Assembly: GCA_036493595.1 (NCBI GenBank)
Contig: DASXPN010000072.1
Span: forward strand, 1 to 64,000
Source: DATAES01 sp036493595
Lineage (GTDB): Bacteria; Actinomycetota; Acidimicrobiia; Acidimicrobiales; JACDCH01
Length of the DNA stretch: 64,000 nt
Direction of reading: 5' to 3'
Position numbers and translations under genes: made by a program. A model generated the notes under the pieces. That model was not told the DNA's origin. It saw only the letters and a program-made list of their open reading frames with translations, and searched no databases. Below, one piece after another: positions 41,834 to 50,858 of this stretch (position 1 is the first letter of the stretch; each line of letters begins with the position of its first letter).

Positions 41834-42376
41834 TCAGGCGTTGCGGAAGGTCGCGACGGATTCGACCAGCGGGCGCCAGTGGTCGAGGTCGGGGACGATC
41901 GCGTCGGGATCCTTGGCGGTTTCGTCGGCGCGGCGCAGGGTGAGCGCGTCCGCCAGTTCGGGCCGTCGTTCGAGCGCCGCTCGCTCCTCCTCCGAGAGCG
42001 CGCCGCCCTGGTGGACGAGGCTCGCGGTCGAGCCCGAGCTGAGCGTGGCGCCGTAGCCGGCATCGACGGTGACGAGGTAGCGCTTGGCAGGCACGTGCAA
42101 CTCGACCAGCGCGGCGACGCGCTCGCCGAGTAGCCCGCGCACCGCGTCGGCCGCGATCGCACCGTGCTCGATCGGATGGTGCGGTTGCAGGCGATGACCG
42201 ATGTCGTGCACGAGACCGGCGAGGATCAGCTCGCTGTCGTCAGGCGCGACCTCGGCGAGCCGGGCCGCGCATTGCAGCGAGTGGGGGAGGATCGGGATCG
42301 GGTCCCCGTCCTCATCCAACGAGTCGTAGAACCGCTCGCACGACTCGAGCACGTCGAGCAACTCGTCGACGGTCAT
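41834..42376 (-). CDS. HD-domain protein
   Basis: A 180-residue protein with an HD-type metal site: histidine in LPHSLQCAARLAE, the HD pair in LAGLVHDIGHRL near residue 58, then HHPIEHG and ELHVPAKRYL. It resembles phosphonate-type HD proteins (PhnZ/myo-inositol oxygenase-like), which can be dioxygenases, but a plain phosphohydrolase cannot be excluded. ATG 42376 overlaps the aconitase stop by four bases, so it is coupled to aconitase, an unexpected pairing. Confidence 0.8.
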   Translation of the reverse strand: MTVDELLDVLESCERFYDSLDEDGDPIPILPHSLQCAARLAEVAPDDSELILAGLVHDIGHRLQPHHPIEHGAIAADAVRGLLGERVAALVELHVPAKRYLVTVDAGYGATLSSGSTASLVHQGGALSEEERAALERRPELADALTLRRADETAKDPDAIVPDLDHWRPLVESVATFRNA

Positions 42377-44637
42377 CCCTGTTGCTTGGCCCGGATGATG
42401 TTGAGCGCGCTGCCGGCCCGGAACCATTCGATCTGCTCCGGGCTGAACGTCTGCACGGTCTCGAAGTCGACGGTCGTGCCATCGGGCTTCGTGATGCGGC
42501 AGCGGACCGGCGTGTCCGGCGCGAGGTCGGCCAGCCCGAGCACGGAGATGCGATCGTCCTCACCGATCTCGTCGTAGGTCGACGGATCGGCGAACGTGAG
42601 CGGCAGCATCCCCTGCTTCTTCAGATTCGTCTCGTGGATACGGGCGAAGCTGCGAGCGAAGACGGCGACACCGCCACGGAAGCGAGGCTCCATTGCCGCG
42701 TGCTCGCGCGACGAGCCCTCGCCGTAGTTCTCGTCGCCGACCGCGCACCAACGCACTCCCGACTCGCCCATGTGCTTGGCGATGTCAGGGAAGGATCGGG
42801 TCTCGCCGTCGATGGGATCTTTGCCCTCGCCGGCATCACCGGTGAAGGCGTTGATCACGCCGAGGAAGAGGTTCCCGGAGATGTTCTCGAGGTGGCCTCG
42901 GAACCGCAGCCACTTGCCGGCGGCAGAGATGTGGTCGGTGGTGCACTTGCCCTTGGCCTTCATCAGGACAGGGAGATCGATGAAGTCCTGTCCGTCCCAC
43001 GCGGGGAACGGCTCGAGCAGTTGGAGCCGCTCGGAGTCGGGCGCGACGACGACGTTGATGCCGGCGGTGTTCTCCGGCGGGGTCACGAAGCCCGACTCAC
43101 CGGGATCGAAGCCCTTCGCGGGGAGGTCCTCACCGACGGGTGGCTCCAGTCGCACGCCCTCGATCTCGTCGGTCAGCGGGTTGAAGTCGAGCGTGCCCGC
43201 CAGTGCGTAGGCGATGACCATGTCAGGTGACGTGACGAACGCCTTCGTGTTGGCGTTGCCGTCGTTGCGCTTCGGGAAGTTGCGGTTGTAGCTGTTGACG
43301 ATCGTGTTGACCTTCGACGGATCGAGGTCGGAGCGATCCCACTGCCCGATGCACGGGCCGCACGCATTGGCGAGCACTGTGCCGCCGATGGCTTCGAGAT
43401 CAGCGAGCAGGCCGTCGCGCTCGATCGTGGCGCGAACTTGCTCGGACCCTGGCGTGACGAGCAGTTGCGTCTTTGCCCGCAGCCCCTTCGCGGATGCTTG
43501 GCGCGCGATCGACGCGGCGCGCGTGATGTCCTCGTAAGACGAGTTCGTGCACGACCCGACGAGCGCCGACGACACCTCGACCGGCACGTCGTTGTCACGG
43601 GCCCATGCGCCCACCTCGGACACCTGATGCGCGAGGTCGGGGGAGTCCGGCCCGTTGATCAGCGGTTGGAGGGTCGTCAGATCGATCTCGATGACCTGAT
43701 CGAAGAAGCGCTCGGGATCGCGTTCGACTTCGGCGTCGGCGCGCAGGTGCACCGCGACCGCGTTGGCGGCGTCGGCGATCTCTTCGCGGCGCGTCGCCTT
43801 CAGGTATGCCGCCATGTTGTCGTCGTACGGGAACAGGGATGTGGTCGCGCCGATCTCCGCGCCCATGTTGCAGATCGTGCCCTTGCCGGTGGCGGTGATG
43901 GTGTCGGCGCCCGGCCCGAAGTACTCGACGATGGCGCCGGTGCCGCCCTTCACGGTGAGCACCTCGGCGACCTTGAGGATCACGTCCTTGGGGGCGCTCC
44001 ACCCGGACAGCGAGCCGGTCAGGTGGACACCGATCAGCTTCGGCCACCGCACGTTGAACGGGAATCCGGTCATCACGTCGACCGCGTCGGCGCCACCAAC
44101 GCCGATGGCGACCATGCCGAGGCCGCCGGCATTCGGTGTGTGGCTGTCGGTGCCGATCATCATCCCGCCGGGGAACGCGTAGTTCTCGAGCACGACCTGG
44201 TGGATGATCCCCGAGCCCGGCTTCCAGAAGCCGATGCCGTACTTGGCGGAGACCGAGCGCAGGAACTCGTAGACCTCGGAGTTCACATCGAGCGCGAACT
44301 TCAGGTCGATGTTCGCCTCGACCTTCGCTTGGATCAGGTGATCGCAGTGCACTGTCGACGGCACCGCGACGGTGTCGAGACCCGCCGTCATGAACTGCAG
44401 GAGCGCCATCTGCGCGGTCGCGTCCTGCATGGCGACACGATCGGGATCGAAGTCGGCGTAGCTGCGGCCGCGCTCCAGCGCCTGGCTGCGCGCGTCGCGC
44501 AGGTGGTTGAGGAGGATCTTCTCGGCCAGCGTCAGGGGCCGGCCCAGCCGTTCCTGCCCGATCGCAACTCGTTCCGCCAGCTGGTCGTAGACCTGCTCGA
44601 CGAGGGAGACGGGGGTTCCGGCGGTGACGGCCATCAT
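42373..44637 (-). CDS. acnA: Aconitate hydratase (mitochondrial type)
   Basis: A 754-residue aconitase that interconverts citrate and isocitrate. The [4Fe-4S] cysteines are in LVGSCTNSSYEDI and NACGPCIGQW. MIGTDSHTPNAGGLGM, and GSSREHAA in the swivel domain, are also diagnostic. The length and motif order match the mitochondrial-type family, not the ~890-residue AcnA or AcnB, so the symbol is approximate. A strong AAGGAG lies three bases before ATG 44637 and six before ATG 44634, so the second Met is the likelier start. It is divergent from a GntR regulator, with a palindromic site between. Confidence 0.95.
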   Translation of the reverse strand: MMAVTAGTPVSLVEQVYDQLAERVAIGQERLGRPLTLAEKILLNHLRDARSQALERGRSYADFDPDRVAMQDATAQMALLQFMTAGLDTVAVPSTVHCDHLIQAKVEANIDLKFALDVNSEVYEFLRSVSAKYGIGFWKPGSGIIHQVVLENYAFPGGMMIGTDSHTPNAGGLGMVAIGVGGADAVDVMTGFPFNVRWPKLIGVHLTGSLSGWSAPKDVILKVAEVLTVKGGTGAIVEYFGPGADTITATGKGTICNMGAEIGATTSLFPYDDNMAAYLKATRREEIADAANAVAVHLRADAEVERDPERFFDQVIEIDLTTLQPLINGPDSPDLAHQVSEVGAWARDNDVPVEVSSALVGSCTNSSYEDITRAASIARQASAKGLRAKTQLLVTPGSEQVRATIERDGLLADLEAIGGTVLANACGPCIGQWDRSDLDPSKVNTIVNSYNRNFPKRNDGNANTKAFVTSPDMVIAYALAGTLDFNPLTDEIEGVRLEPPVGEDLPAKGFDPGESGFVTPPENTAGINVVVAPDSERLQLLEPFPAWDGQDFIDLPVLMKAKGKCTTDHISAAGKWLRFRGHLENISGNLFLGVINAFTGDAGEGKDPIDGETRSFPDIAKHMGESGVRWCAVGDENYGEGSSREHAAMEPRFRGGVAVFARSFARIHETNLKKQGMLPLTFADPSTYDEIGEDDRISVLGLADLAPDTPVRCRITKPDGTTVDFETVQTFSPEQIEWFRAGSALNIIRAKQQG

Positions 44638-44673
44638 GTGCTCCTTGCGTGCCGCTTGCTTTTCGACCTGATA

Positions 44674-44685
44674 TAGACAAGTCTA
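44674..44685. promoter_or_regulatory. Putative GntR-family operator between aconitase and its divergent regulator
   Basis: TAGACAAGTCTA is a perfect inverted repeat (TAGAC/GTCTA around AA), in an unusually A/T-rich island for this genome. It is seven bases from the regulator start and about 37 bases from the aconitase start. The form recalls the GTCTAGAC core of HutC/DasR-type sites. Confidence 0.55.
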
Positions 44686-44691
44686 ATACAA

Positions 44692-45450
44692 GTGAGGTCA
44701 GTGCGCTACCACGAAATCGCCGACGACCTTCGCCGCCGGCTCGAGGCGGGGGAGTTCGCCGCCGAGCGGGCTGCGTCCGAGTCTCACAGTGTGCGTCTCC
44801 TACCCAGTGAGGCTGATCTCTGTGCAGCGTACGACGCGAGCCGGATCACGGTCCGTCGAGCGCTCGACGTGCTGCGCGAGGACGGCCTCATCGCGTCGAG
44901 GCGAGGCGTCGGCTGGTACGTGGCCGCCGACCCGCTGCGCCAGACGCTCGGCCGGCTCGGCACCATCGAGGCGCAGCTCGCCGAGGCCGGCATCGTGTCG
45001 ACCCGCAGGGTGCTCGAGTTCGGATTCATCGCGGCGCCGGCGCGGGTGAGCCGCGTGCTCGGAGCTCGGCGGGTGCTCGAAGTCCAGCGGCTCACGCTCG
45101 CCGAGGGCACGCCCTTCGCGCGCGTGACCGTGTGGTGTGCGGAGCATCTCGGCCGGCACCTGTCCCTCGACGATGTCGAACAGTCCACGTTCTACGAGTT
45201 GCTCGACGTCGAGCTCGGGGCCGCGACTCAGACGATCGCGGCGGCCGCCGCGAGCAAGACGGACGCCGCATTGCTCGAAGTCGCCCCCGGTGCGCCGATG
45301 CTCTCGTGTGAGCGGGTCACGAACGACATGCACGGGCAACCGGTGCTGATGAGCGAGCACGTCTTTCCGGCGGCCCGGACCGAGTTCGTGGTCGAGCTGA
45401 CCCGCGCCGACCGATCGATGGCGCCGAGCGGTCTCCGCCTCGTGGAGTGA
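44692..45450 (+). CDS. GntR-family (HutC subfamily) transcriptional regulator
   Basis: A 252-residue regulator. The winged HTH lies at ~1-80 (YHEIADDLRRRLEAGEF, LLPSEADLCAAYDASRITVRRALDVLREDGLI), with an insertion between helix 1 and helix 2. The UTRA effector domain follows (LEVQRLTLAEGTPFARVTVW, STFYELLDVE, QPVLMSEHVFPA). GTG 44692 or, three codons later, GTG 44701 could be the start. Divergent from aconitase with a palindrome between, so it may tie aconitase expression to a metabolite. Confidence 0.9.
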   Translation: MRSVRYHEIADDLRRRLEAGEFAAERAASESHSVRLLPSEADLCAAYDASRITVRRALDVLREDGLIASRRGVGWYVAADPLRQTLGRLGTIEAQLAEAGIVSTRRVLEFGFIAAPARVSRVLGARRVLEVQRLTLAEGTPFARVTVWCAEHLGRHLSLDDVEQSTFYELLDVELGAATQTIAAAAASKTDAALLEVAPGAPMLSCERVTNDMHGQPVLMSEHVFPAARTEFVVELTRADRSMAPSGLRLVE

Positions 45451-45510
45451 CCCGATCGGACGGTGTCAAACCACCCGTTCGGGTCATAGTCATCCGCCAT
45501 CTTGTCGACG

Positions 45511-45516
45511 TACGAT
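45511..45516 (+). promoter_or_regulatory. Putative -10 box (TACGAT) for the histidine kinase gene
   Basis: TACGAT is followed by six bases and a GTG at 45523 that is out of frame with the kinase. The transcript would then carry a 22-base leader holding the Shine-Dalgarno sequence of the kinase. Confidence 0.4.
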
Positions 45517-45544
45517 CCTTCCGTGGTGCCCTCGAAGGGGAGGG

Positions 45545-46294
45545 GTGGGCGATTTGTCGGACGAGACGAACGAGACCGAGCGTCTCCTCGAGCAGCTCGA
45601 GGTGCACAACGCCGAGTTGGTTCGCTCCAACCGCGACCTCGACGACTTCGCCTACGTCGCCTCCCACGACCTGCGCTCACCGCTGATGGTCGTGCAGGGC
45701 TACCTCGACCTGTTGTGCCGGACGAAGGACCACCTGCTCGACGACGAGGCACGCCTGTTCGTCAAGGCCGCGCTCGACGGCAGTGAGCGCATGGTCCGGC
45801 TCATCGACGATCTCCTCCTGTTCTCGCGCGCGGGGCTGACGCCGTGCGAGTTCGAGCGCGTCGACCTCACCGAGCTGGCGAGTGCGGTCGTGACAGAGAA
45901 CGTCGGCGGACCCGGCGAGCGCAACGGCGCGGTACAGATCGACGGCCTGCCGGTCGTCCTGGGTGACAAGACGATGCTGCGCCAGTTGTTCCAGAACCTG
46001 CTCTCGAATGCCATGAAGTTCGTGGCGCCGGACACGACGCCGCACGTCGTCCTCGGCGCCGACAGAGATGCCGAGTTCGTGTACGTCGCGGACAACGGCA
46101 TCGGTATTCCGGAGTCCGAGCGCGAACGGGTGTTCCAGATGTTGACGCGTGTGGACCCCGCCTCCGATCGGCCCGGTTCCGGCATCGGCCTCGCAGTGTG
46201 CGACCGCGTGGTGCGAGCCCACGGGGGCGAGTTGTGGGTCGAGGACGGTGACGACGGCGGCAGTCGCTTCTGTTTCACGTTGCCACTGCCTTGA
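45545..46294 (+). CDS. Sensor-less histidine kinase
   Basis: A 249-residue kinase core. A short coiled-coil (LLEQLEVHNAELVRSNRDL) leads to the HisKA box DFAYVASHDLRSPL with phospho-acceptor H41. The ATPase domain has the N box LFQNLLSNAMKFV, G1 YVADNGIGIPESE and G2 GSGIGLAVCDRVV. There is no sensory or membrane domain, so the signal must come through a partner. It resembles the output half of phytochrome-like kinases, and no response regulator is adjacent. The GTG start has a strong AAGGGGAGGG just upstream. Confidence 0.9.
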   Translation: MGDLSDETNETERLLEQLEVHNAELVRSNRDLDDFAYVASHDLRSPLMVVQGYLDLLCRTKDHLLDDEARLFVKAALDGSERMVRLIDDLLLFSRAGLTPCEFERVDLTELASAVVTENVGGPGERNGAVQIDGLPVVLGDKTMLRQLFQNLLSNAMKFVAPDTTPHVVLGADRDAEFVYVADNGIGIPESERERVFQMLTRVDPASDRPGSGIGLAVCDRVVRAHGGELWVEDGDDGGSRFCFTLPLP

Positions 46295-46318
46295 TCCGGC
46301 GTCTGCCAACCTTGCGGG

Positions 46319-47158
46319 ATGCAGGTGTTGCCGCGGCGATGGCACGCGGAGACGTGGGTGTGCTCGATGCGCGGGCACGTCACACCGGCGTCGGCTGCGG
46401 CCCGGCTGCGACCGGAGGACCGCGAGCTCGGGGTCGAGCTGGCCGACGGCCGCCGCATGGCGCGCTGCCTCCGGTGTGACGTTTGGGTCGAGGGTTTCCC
46501 ACCTGTCGGCGACGACGCCGCCGCGTACGAAGTCGTCCCGCCGCTGTCCGAGCTCGACAAGCCGCGACGCGGCCGGCCACTGCGTGACGCGATCGTGCTG
46601 CGGGTCATCGCCATCGACCGCGCCCTGCACTCATTGATCTTCGGGCTCCTCGCGGTCGCGCTGATCTTCCTCGACACGAAGCTGTTCGACCTCCAGTCCT
46701 TCGCCCGCGATGCCGCCGATCGCCTCGACGGGGTCGCCAGCAACACCGGCCCGCACGCCAGCCACGATGTGCTGAGTCGCGAGTTGCACAAGCTCGCCAA
46801 CCTCGACCGCGGCACGGTCACCACGTTGGCGATCACCGCCACCGCCTACGCCGTCATCGAAGGAGTCGAAGCGGTGGGGTTGTGGCTCGAACGCCGCTGG
46901 GCGGAGTACCTGACCGTGGTCGCGACCGCCGGCTTCTTGCCCTTCGAGATCCGTGAGCTGATGGACCGCGTGACGGTGTTGCGCCTCGCCGCGCTCGTCG
47001 TCAACGTCGCGATCCTCGTGTACCTCCTGTACGCGAAGCGCCTGTTCGGGTTGCGCGGGGGAGCGGCTGCACTCCACGAGCAGATCGACTGGGATGCCGT
47101 GCTCTCGCCGCCGGCACCACCTGAGCCCGCGCCGCCGCATCCGACGCCGGTGCACTAG
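46319..47158 (+). CDS. DUF2127 membrane protein
   Basis: A 279-residue protein. The first ~75 residues contain a possible zinc-binding pair (RCLRCDVW) and a linker. Four hydrophobic segments then follow in the DUF2127 pattern: LHSLIFGLLAVALIFLDTKL, LAITATAYAVIEGVEAVGLWLERRW, YLTVVATAGFLPFEIREL and LAALVVNVAILVYLLYAKRL. The function of DUF2127 is unknown. CAACCT ends six bases before the ATG, a weak match to the leaderless pattern. It converges with the acyltransferase gene, with three bases between. Confidence 0.85.
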   Translation: MQVLPRRWHAETWVCSMRGHVTPASAAARLRPEDRELGVELADGRRMARCLRCDVWVEGFPPVGDDAAAYEVVPPLSELDKPRRGRPLRDAIVLRVIAIDRALHSLIFGLLAVALIFLDTKLFDLQSFARDAADRLDGVASNTGPHASHDVLSRELHKLANLDRGTVTTLAITATAYAVIEGVEAVGLWLERRWAEYLTVVATAGFLPFEIRELMDRVTVLRLAALVVNVAILVYLLYAKRLFGLRGGAAALHEQIDWDAVLSPPAPPEPAPPHPTPVH

Positions 47159-47161
47159 CCA

Positions 47162-48103
47162 CTAGCCGAGATCGGGCCAGCGCCGTTCCTGCGGGCGGCG
47201 CCGCTTCGGTCCGCGATCGCCGAGCGCCCACGCCCGCCGCCACGACGGCGCGTCCGGCCCGGACAGCGGGGGCGTCTCGGTGCGGTGGGCACGCAGCCGG
47301 GCGCTGTACCAGTCGGTGCCGACCTCGTCGGCGAGTGCGGCAACCGCGCGCTCGATGCGCACGGCCAGCCGGCGGGAGTCGTCTCCCTCGCCCGGCCACA
47401 GCGCCTCGCCGAACGTGAGGCGGGTTGCCGATCGGCTCGGCCGGTTCTTGCCCTTGCGCAGGATGCGGCCGGTTCCCTCGATGTGCACCGGCACGACCGG
47501 CACGTGGCACCGCAGCGAGAGGTAGGCCGCACCGCCGCGGAAGGGCTGGCCCCAACCGTCGGGCGACCGGCCGCCTTCGGGGAAGATCACGAGGCTCCAT
47601 CCGTCCTCGATCAGCGCGGCGGCGTCATCAGCGGGACGCCGAGACACCCGCGTCCGCTCGATCGGGATCGCGTTCAACACCAGCGCGGACGCGGCCGACC
47701 GCACGCGCGATGTGAAGAAGTAGTCAGCCGCGGCTGCGACGAAGGTCTTGTGCCGCCACGGCTCGGGGATCGACGACAACAGCAACGGGGTGTCGACGTG
47801 GCTGTGATGGTTGGCGGCGAAGATCACGGGCTGCGGCGGATCCGCGTCGGCGAGATCGCGCAGTCGATCGAGGCCGCGGCGATCGGGCACCGCGAGCACT
47901 TCCATCGCCGGCGTGAGCACGCCCTCGAGGAGGCCGAGCCGCGCCATGCGGGCACCGAACGATCGCGCCCACTCGGTGTCGTAGTTGGCGCCGGTCCGAC
48001 GCTTGTCGGGCAGCGGGTCGACGGCGATCGGGGTACGGGCCGCGGTGAACGGGAACGGCAGCCGTGACACAAGCGACAGGCGCGGGATCTGCGGCAGCTT
48101 CAC
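47162..48103 (-). CDS. PlsC-family lysophospholipid acyltransferase
   Basis: A 313-residue acyltransferase. The catalytic ANHHSHVDTPLLLSS motif (HxxxxD) is near residue 98, the substrate-binding IFPEGGRSPDG near 180, and VPVVPVHIEGT near 208. The C-terminus is basic and probably disordered. It should acylate a glycerolipid or similar acceptor. GTG 48103 overlaps the LarA-like stop by four bases. It is the last gene of a four-gene operon with an acyl-CoA reductase, an alcohol dehydrogenase and a LarA-like protein. Confidence 0.88.
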   Translation of the reverse strand: MKLPQIPRLSLVSRLPFPFTAARTPIAVDPLPDKRRTGANYDTEWARSFGARMARLGLLEGVLTPAMEVLAVPDRRGLDRLRDLADADPPQPVIFAANHHSHVDTPLLLSSIPEPWRHKTFVAAAADYFFTSRVRSAASALVLNAIPIERTRVSRRPADDAAALIEDGWSLVIFPEGGRSPDGWGQPFRGGAAYLSLRCHVPVVPVHIEGTGRILRKGKNRPSRSATRLTFGEALWPGEGDDSRRLAVRIERAVAALADEVGTDWYSARLRAHRTETPPLSGPDAPSWRRAWALGDRGPKRRRPQERRWPDLG

Positions 48104-49689
48104 TTCACGTCGGCCAGCAACAGCGGCGGCACGTGCAGGTGCGTGATCGTCGGCGTGCGGCCGACGACGTCCGACGCCATCTCGAGCGCGTCGTTCATCG
48201 TCGACGCGGGCATGAAGCCGAGACGTCGCACAGAGCGAGGCTCGCCGCCGACGATGATCACGCGGCCGACGTGTTGCAGCGCGTGCGCGCCCCAGTACCA
48301 CATGTAGAACGGATGAACTCCGTGGTACGCGTAGCTCGTCCGGTACAGATGCCGGTACCACTCGTCCTCGGCGAAGCCCTTCTCGAACTCGGCTTCGATG
48401 CGCAACGGGTCGGTTGTCTCCGACAGCACCTGTTCGAAGAAGTCGATGTAGCTCGGATGATGGACGGGGTGGAACTCCCACGGCGTCGGGTGGCTCATGA
48501 TGAGCACGCCGCCCTCGCGCACGAGTGGCTTGTTGCGGTAGAGGTTGAAGAAGTAGCCGAGCCCGAGACACATCACGAGGATCGGGTTCATGATCGAGTT
48601 GACGTTGTACGGGCAGATGTACGGCAGCCCCATGGCGAGGATGTCGGTCTGCCCGTCGACCTCGACCAGCTGCTGGCGATGCACGTTGCGGATGGTCTCC
48701 TCGTGCACCGGTCCGACCTCGCCCGCTTGCACGCTCGTCATCTGATGCGGCGCCTTGATCGACTGGAAGATCTGGCGCGTGATGCGCGAGGGCGTCCGGG
48801 CGAGGCTCTTGCTCGACCCGATGAACAGCGCGCGATCGCGCGCCGTCCATTCCCACTCGCGCTTCATCAGGAACTCGAACGGCGACGGGAACGTGTCGGT
48901 GTTGAGCGTGGTCTCGATCTGGAAGATCTTCACGCCCGCATCCGTGATGACCTTGCCCATGCGCCAGTTGCTCGAGTGCAGTTCGCTGCGGTGGTGGTCC
49001 ATGAGCGATCGCGACTGTTGCAACGTGTGGACGTTGTGGTGATGGCGCAATGATCGGTAGCTGGCCAGCCCGGTGGCGGTGGACTTCCAACCGCCGTCCA
49101 TGGCGACGAGGTTGATGTTCACGTAGACGAGCAGATCGGACTCTGCCGCCCGCCGATTGATCTCGACCTCTTCGCCCGACTCGGTCGTGCCGAGGTACGC
49201 CATCGCGTCGGTGTCCTCGGCATCGAGGTTGTAGAGCCGTCCCGACGGCGCGAACGCGTCGTACACGCGATCACCCACCGCGTGGCGCAACTCTGCTTCG
49301 GTCATGCGGCGGTGCAACGCGAGTGCGGCGATGAGATGCACGTCGTCGACGCCGGCTTCGGCGGCCATGTCGAGCACTGCCTCGATCACCCGCTGGCGCA
49401 CGTCGGGCCGGCGCATCGGCGGCAGCGGCAACGAGACGTCGTCGAACGCGATCGTCAGCTTCATGTCCGGGAACAACAACTCGGGCAGCGGCTTGGAGTC
49501 GCCCAACGGGTTGAGCAGCGCCCGGCGGATCGCCGCTTGGGGGTCCTTCATCGGGTCGAGCGGCTCGGGTGGATAGATGACGCGCGTGCGCTCGGGTGGC
49601 AGCTTCTCGAGGCGGAAGCCTTCGCCGTGCCAGAACAGCAGCGGCGGGGTCGAGCGATCGACGTCGAGCACGAATCCAGGACGGGGCAT
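48100..49689 (-). CDS. LarA-like (DUF2088) protein with altered active site
   Basis: A 529-residue protein whose N-terminal half resembles nickel-pincer LarA proteins: a KLTIAFDDVSLPLPPM segment near residue 80, an ALALHRRMTEAELRHAVG histidine block near 125, and AMDGGWKSTATG near 200 with a lysine where LarA carries its pincer cofactor. The Arg of the usual D-x-T-R-P stretch is Leu (DVSLP) here. It is about 100 residues longer than LarA, and the C-terminal half (PYICPYNVNSIMNP, MSHPTPWEFHPVHHP) is unusual. No larB, larC or larE is nearby. Racemase activity is therefore uncertain. Confidence 0.7.
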   Translation of the reverse strand: MPRPGFVLDVDRSTPPLLFWHGEGFRLEKLPPERTRVIYPPEPLDPMKDPQAAIRRALLNPLGDSKPLPELLFPDMKLTIAFDDVSLPLPPMRRPDVRQRVIEAVLDMAAEAGVDDVHLIAALALHRRMTEAELRHAVGDRVYDAFAPSGRLYNLDAEDTDAMAYLGTTESGEEVEINRRAAESDLLVYVNINLVAMDGGWKSTATGLASYRSLRHHHNVHTLQQSRSLMDHHRSELHSSNWRMGKVITDAGVKIFQIETTLNTDTFPSPFEFLMKREWEWTARDRALFIGSSKSLARTPSRITRQIFQSIKAPHQMTSVQAGEVGPVHEETIRNVHRQQLVEVDGQTDILAMGLPYICPYNVNSIMNPILVMCLGLGYFFNLYRNKPLVREGGVLIMSHPTPWEFHPVHHPSYIDFFEQVLSETTDPLRIEAEFEKGFAEDEWYRHLYRTSYAYHGVHPFYMWYWGAHALQHVGRVIIVGGEPRSVRRLGFMPASTMNDALEMASDVVGRTPTITHLHVPPLLLADVK

Positions 49690-49703
49690 GGTTCAGCGGT
49701 CTC

Positions 49704-50858
49704 CTACCGGTTCCGTTCTTTCTCGTTGCGCAGGTCGAAGGCGATTTTCACCGCGCCGCGGCCCCCGGCGTTGGCCGCGTGCTCGATGGCGTCGCGGTAC
49801 CGAGCGAGGGGATAGGTGGCCGAGACGAGACGGCCGAGTTGCTGGTCGCGCACGACGTCGATGGCGCGCATGAAGTCGTCTCGCGTGTAGGCGTAGCTCC
49901 CGCGCAGTGAGGTCTCGCGATGCCACAGCCCGGTGAGATCGAGCGCGGTGGACGGCCCCGGCATGCCGACGAGGACGACTTCGCCGCCCGGCGCCACGAC
50001 GCTGAGCGCCTGGCCGATCGAGTCCGCGCTGCCGACGCAGTCGACCACGGAGGACACGCCCCCCGTGAGCTGATCCCCGATGACCATCGCACCGGTCAAC
50101 GAGCGGATGGCGCGCGGGAGCTCTCCCGCGGCGACGACGCGGTCGGCGCCGAGGTCGCGGGCGAGGCGCTGCTGCTGCGGGTGCTTCGCCGTCGCGACGA
50201 TGGTGTGATCGGCGCCGAGGTGGCGAAGCGCGGCGATCGTGAGGAGGCCCAATGTGCCCGCGCCGATGATCGCGATGTCGCCCGGGAGAAGGGATCGCGC
50301 CGCGTGTACCGCGCAGGCCGTGGGCTCGACGATGACCGCGTCTTCGTCGGACAGCTCGTCCGGAACCGCCACGAGTTGCGACTCGTGGGCAACGAAGGCG
50401 ATCGACCATCCTCCGCCCGTCGTCTCGCAGAAGCCCGTTTGCAAACCGGGCTCGAGATGTCCGAAGGCGATGCGTTCGCACCGGTTGGGTTGACCGGCGA
50501 GGCACCAGGCGCACATCGGATCGACACCGCGCACCGCGCACGTGAGGATCGGGATGAGCACGACGCGGATGCCGTCGTCGAGGTCGCCGACCACTTCGTG
50601 TCCGGGCGTGAACGGGAACGACACGATCGGGCCGAAGTAGCGCGACGAGTGCCCGTCGATGGTGGCGAGGTCAGAGCCACAGATGCCCGCCAGCCGGGGA
50701 CGGACCCGCACCCAGCCCGTGGTGGAGGGCAGTTCGGGTTCGTCGACGTCGCGCAGCGCCAGCGGTCCGACTGCTGCACCCTTGCCGGGCCGAACCCGTC
50801 CTGCGACGGCCGCGGCCGCGTAGCGCGCCACCTTGCGCTCGAAGACGAGTGCCTTCAT
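49704..50858 (-). CDS. Zinc-dependent alcohol dehydrogenase (MDR family)
   Basis: A 384-residue MDR enzyme. The catalytic zinc site is GICGSDLATIDGHSSRY, then FTPGHEVVGDL. The structural zinc loop appears partly reduced (MCAWCLAGQPNRCE). The Rossmann motif is AIIGAGTLGLLTIAAL, and a VVDCVGSADSIGQAL segment follows. It probably oxidises or reduces an alcohol/aldehyde or keto group made by its operon partner, the acyl-CoA reductase, to which it is coupled by an ATGA overlap at 50855. The LarA-like gene begins 14 bases downstream. Confidence 0.9.
   Translation of the reverse strand: MKALVFERKVARYAAAAVAGRVRPGKGAAVGPLALRDVDEPELPSTTGWVRVRPRLAGICGSDLATIDGHSSRYFGPIVSFPFTPGHEVVGDLDDGIRVVLIPILTCAVRGVDPMCAWCLAGQPNRCERIAFGHLEPGLQTGFCETTGGGWSIAFVAHESQLVAVPDELSDEDAVIVEPTACAVHAARSLLPGDIAIIGAGTLGLLTIAALRHLGADHTIVATAKHPQQQRLARDLGADRVVAAGELPRAIRSLTGAMVIGDQLTGGVSSVVDCVGSADSIGQALSVVAPGGEVVLVGMPGPSTALDLTGLWHRETSLRGSYAYTRDDFMRAIDVVRDQQLGRLVSATYPLARYRDAIEHAANAGGRGAVKIAFDLRNEKERNR

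Noticed and set aside
41834..42376. HD protein considered as an anti-phage nucleotidase
   Set aside because: It is coupled to aconitase and no other defence gene is nearby; the motif order looks more like metabolic phosphonate-type HD proteins.
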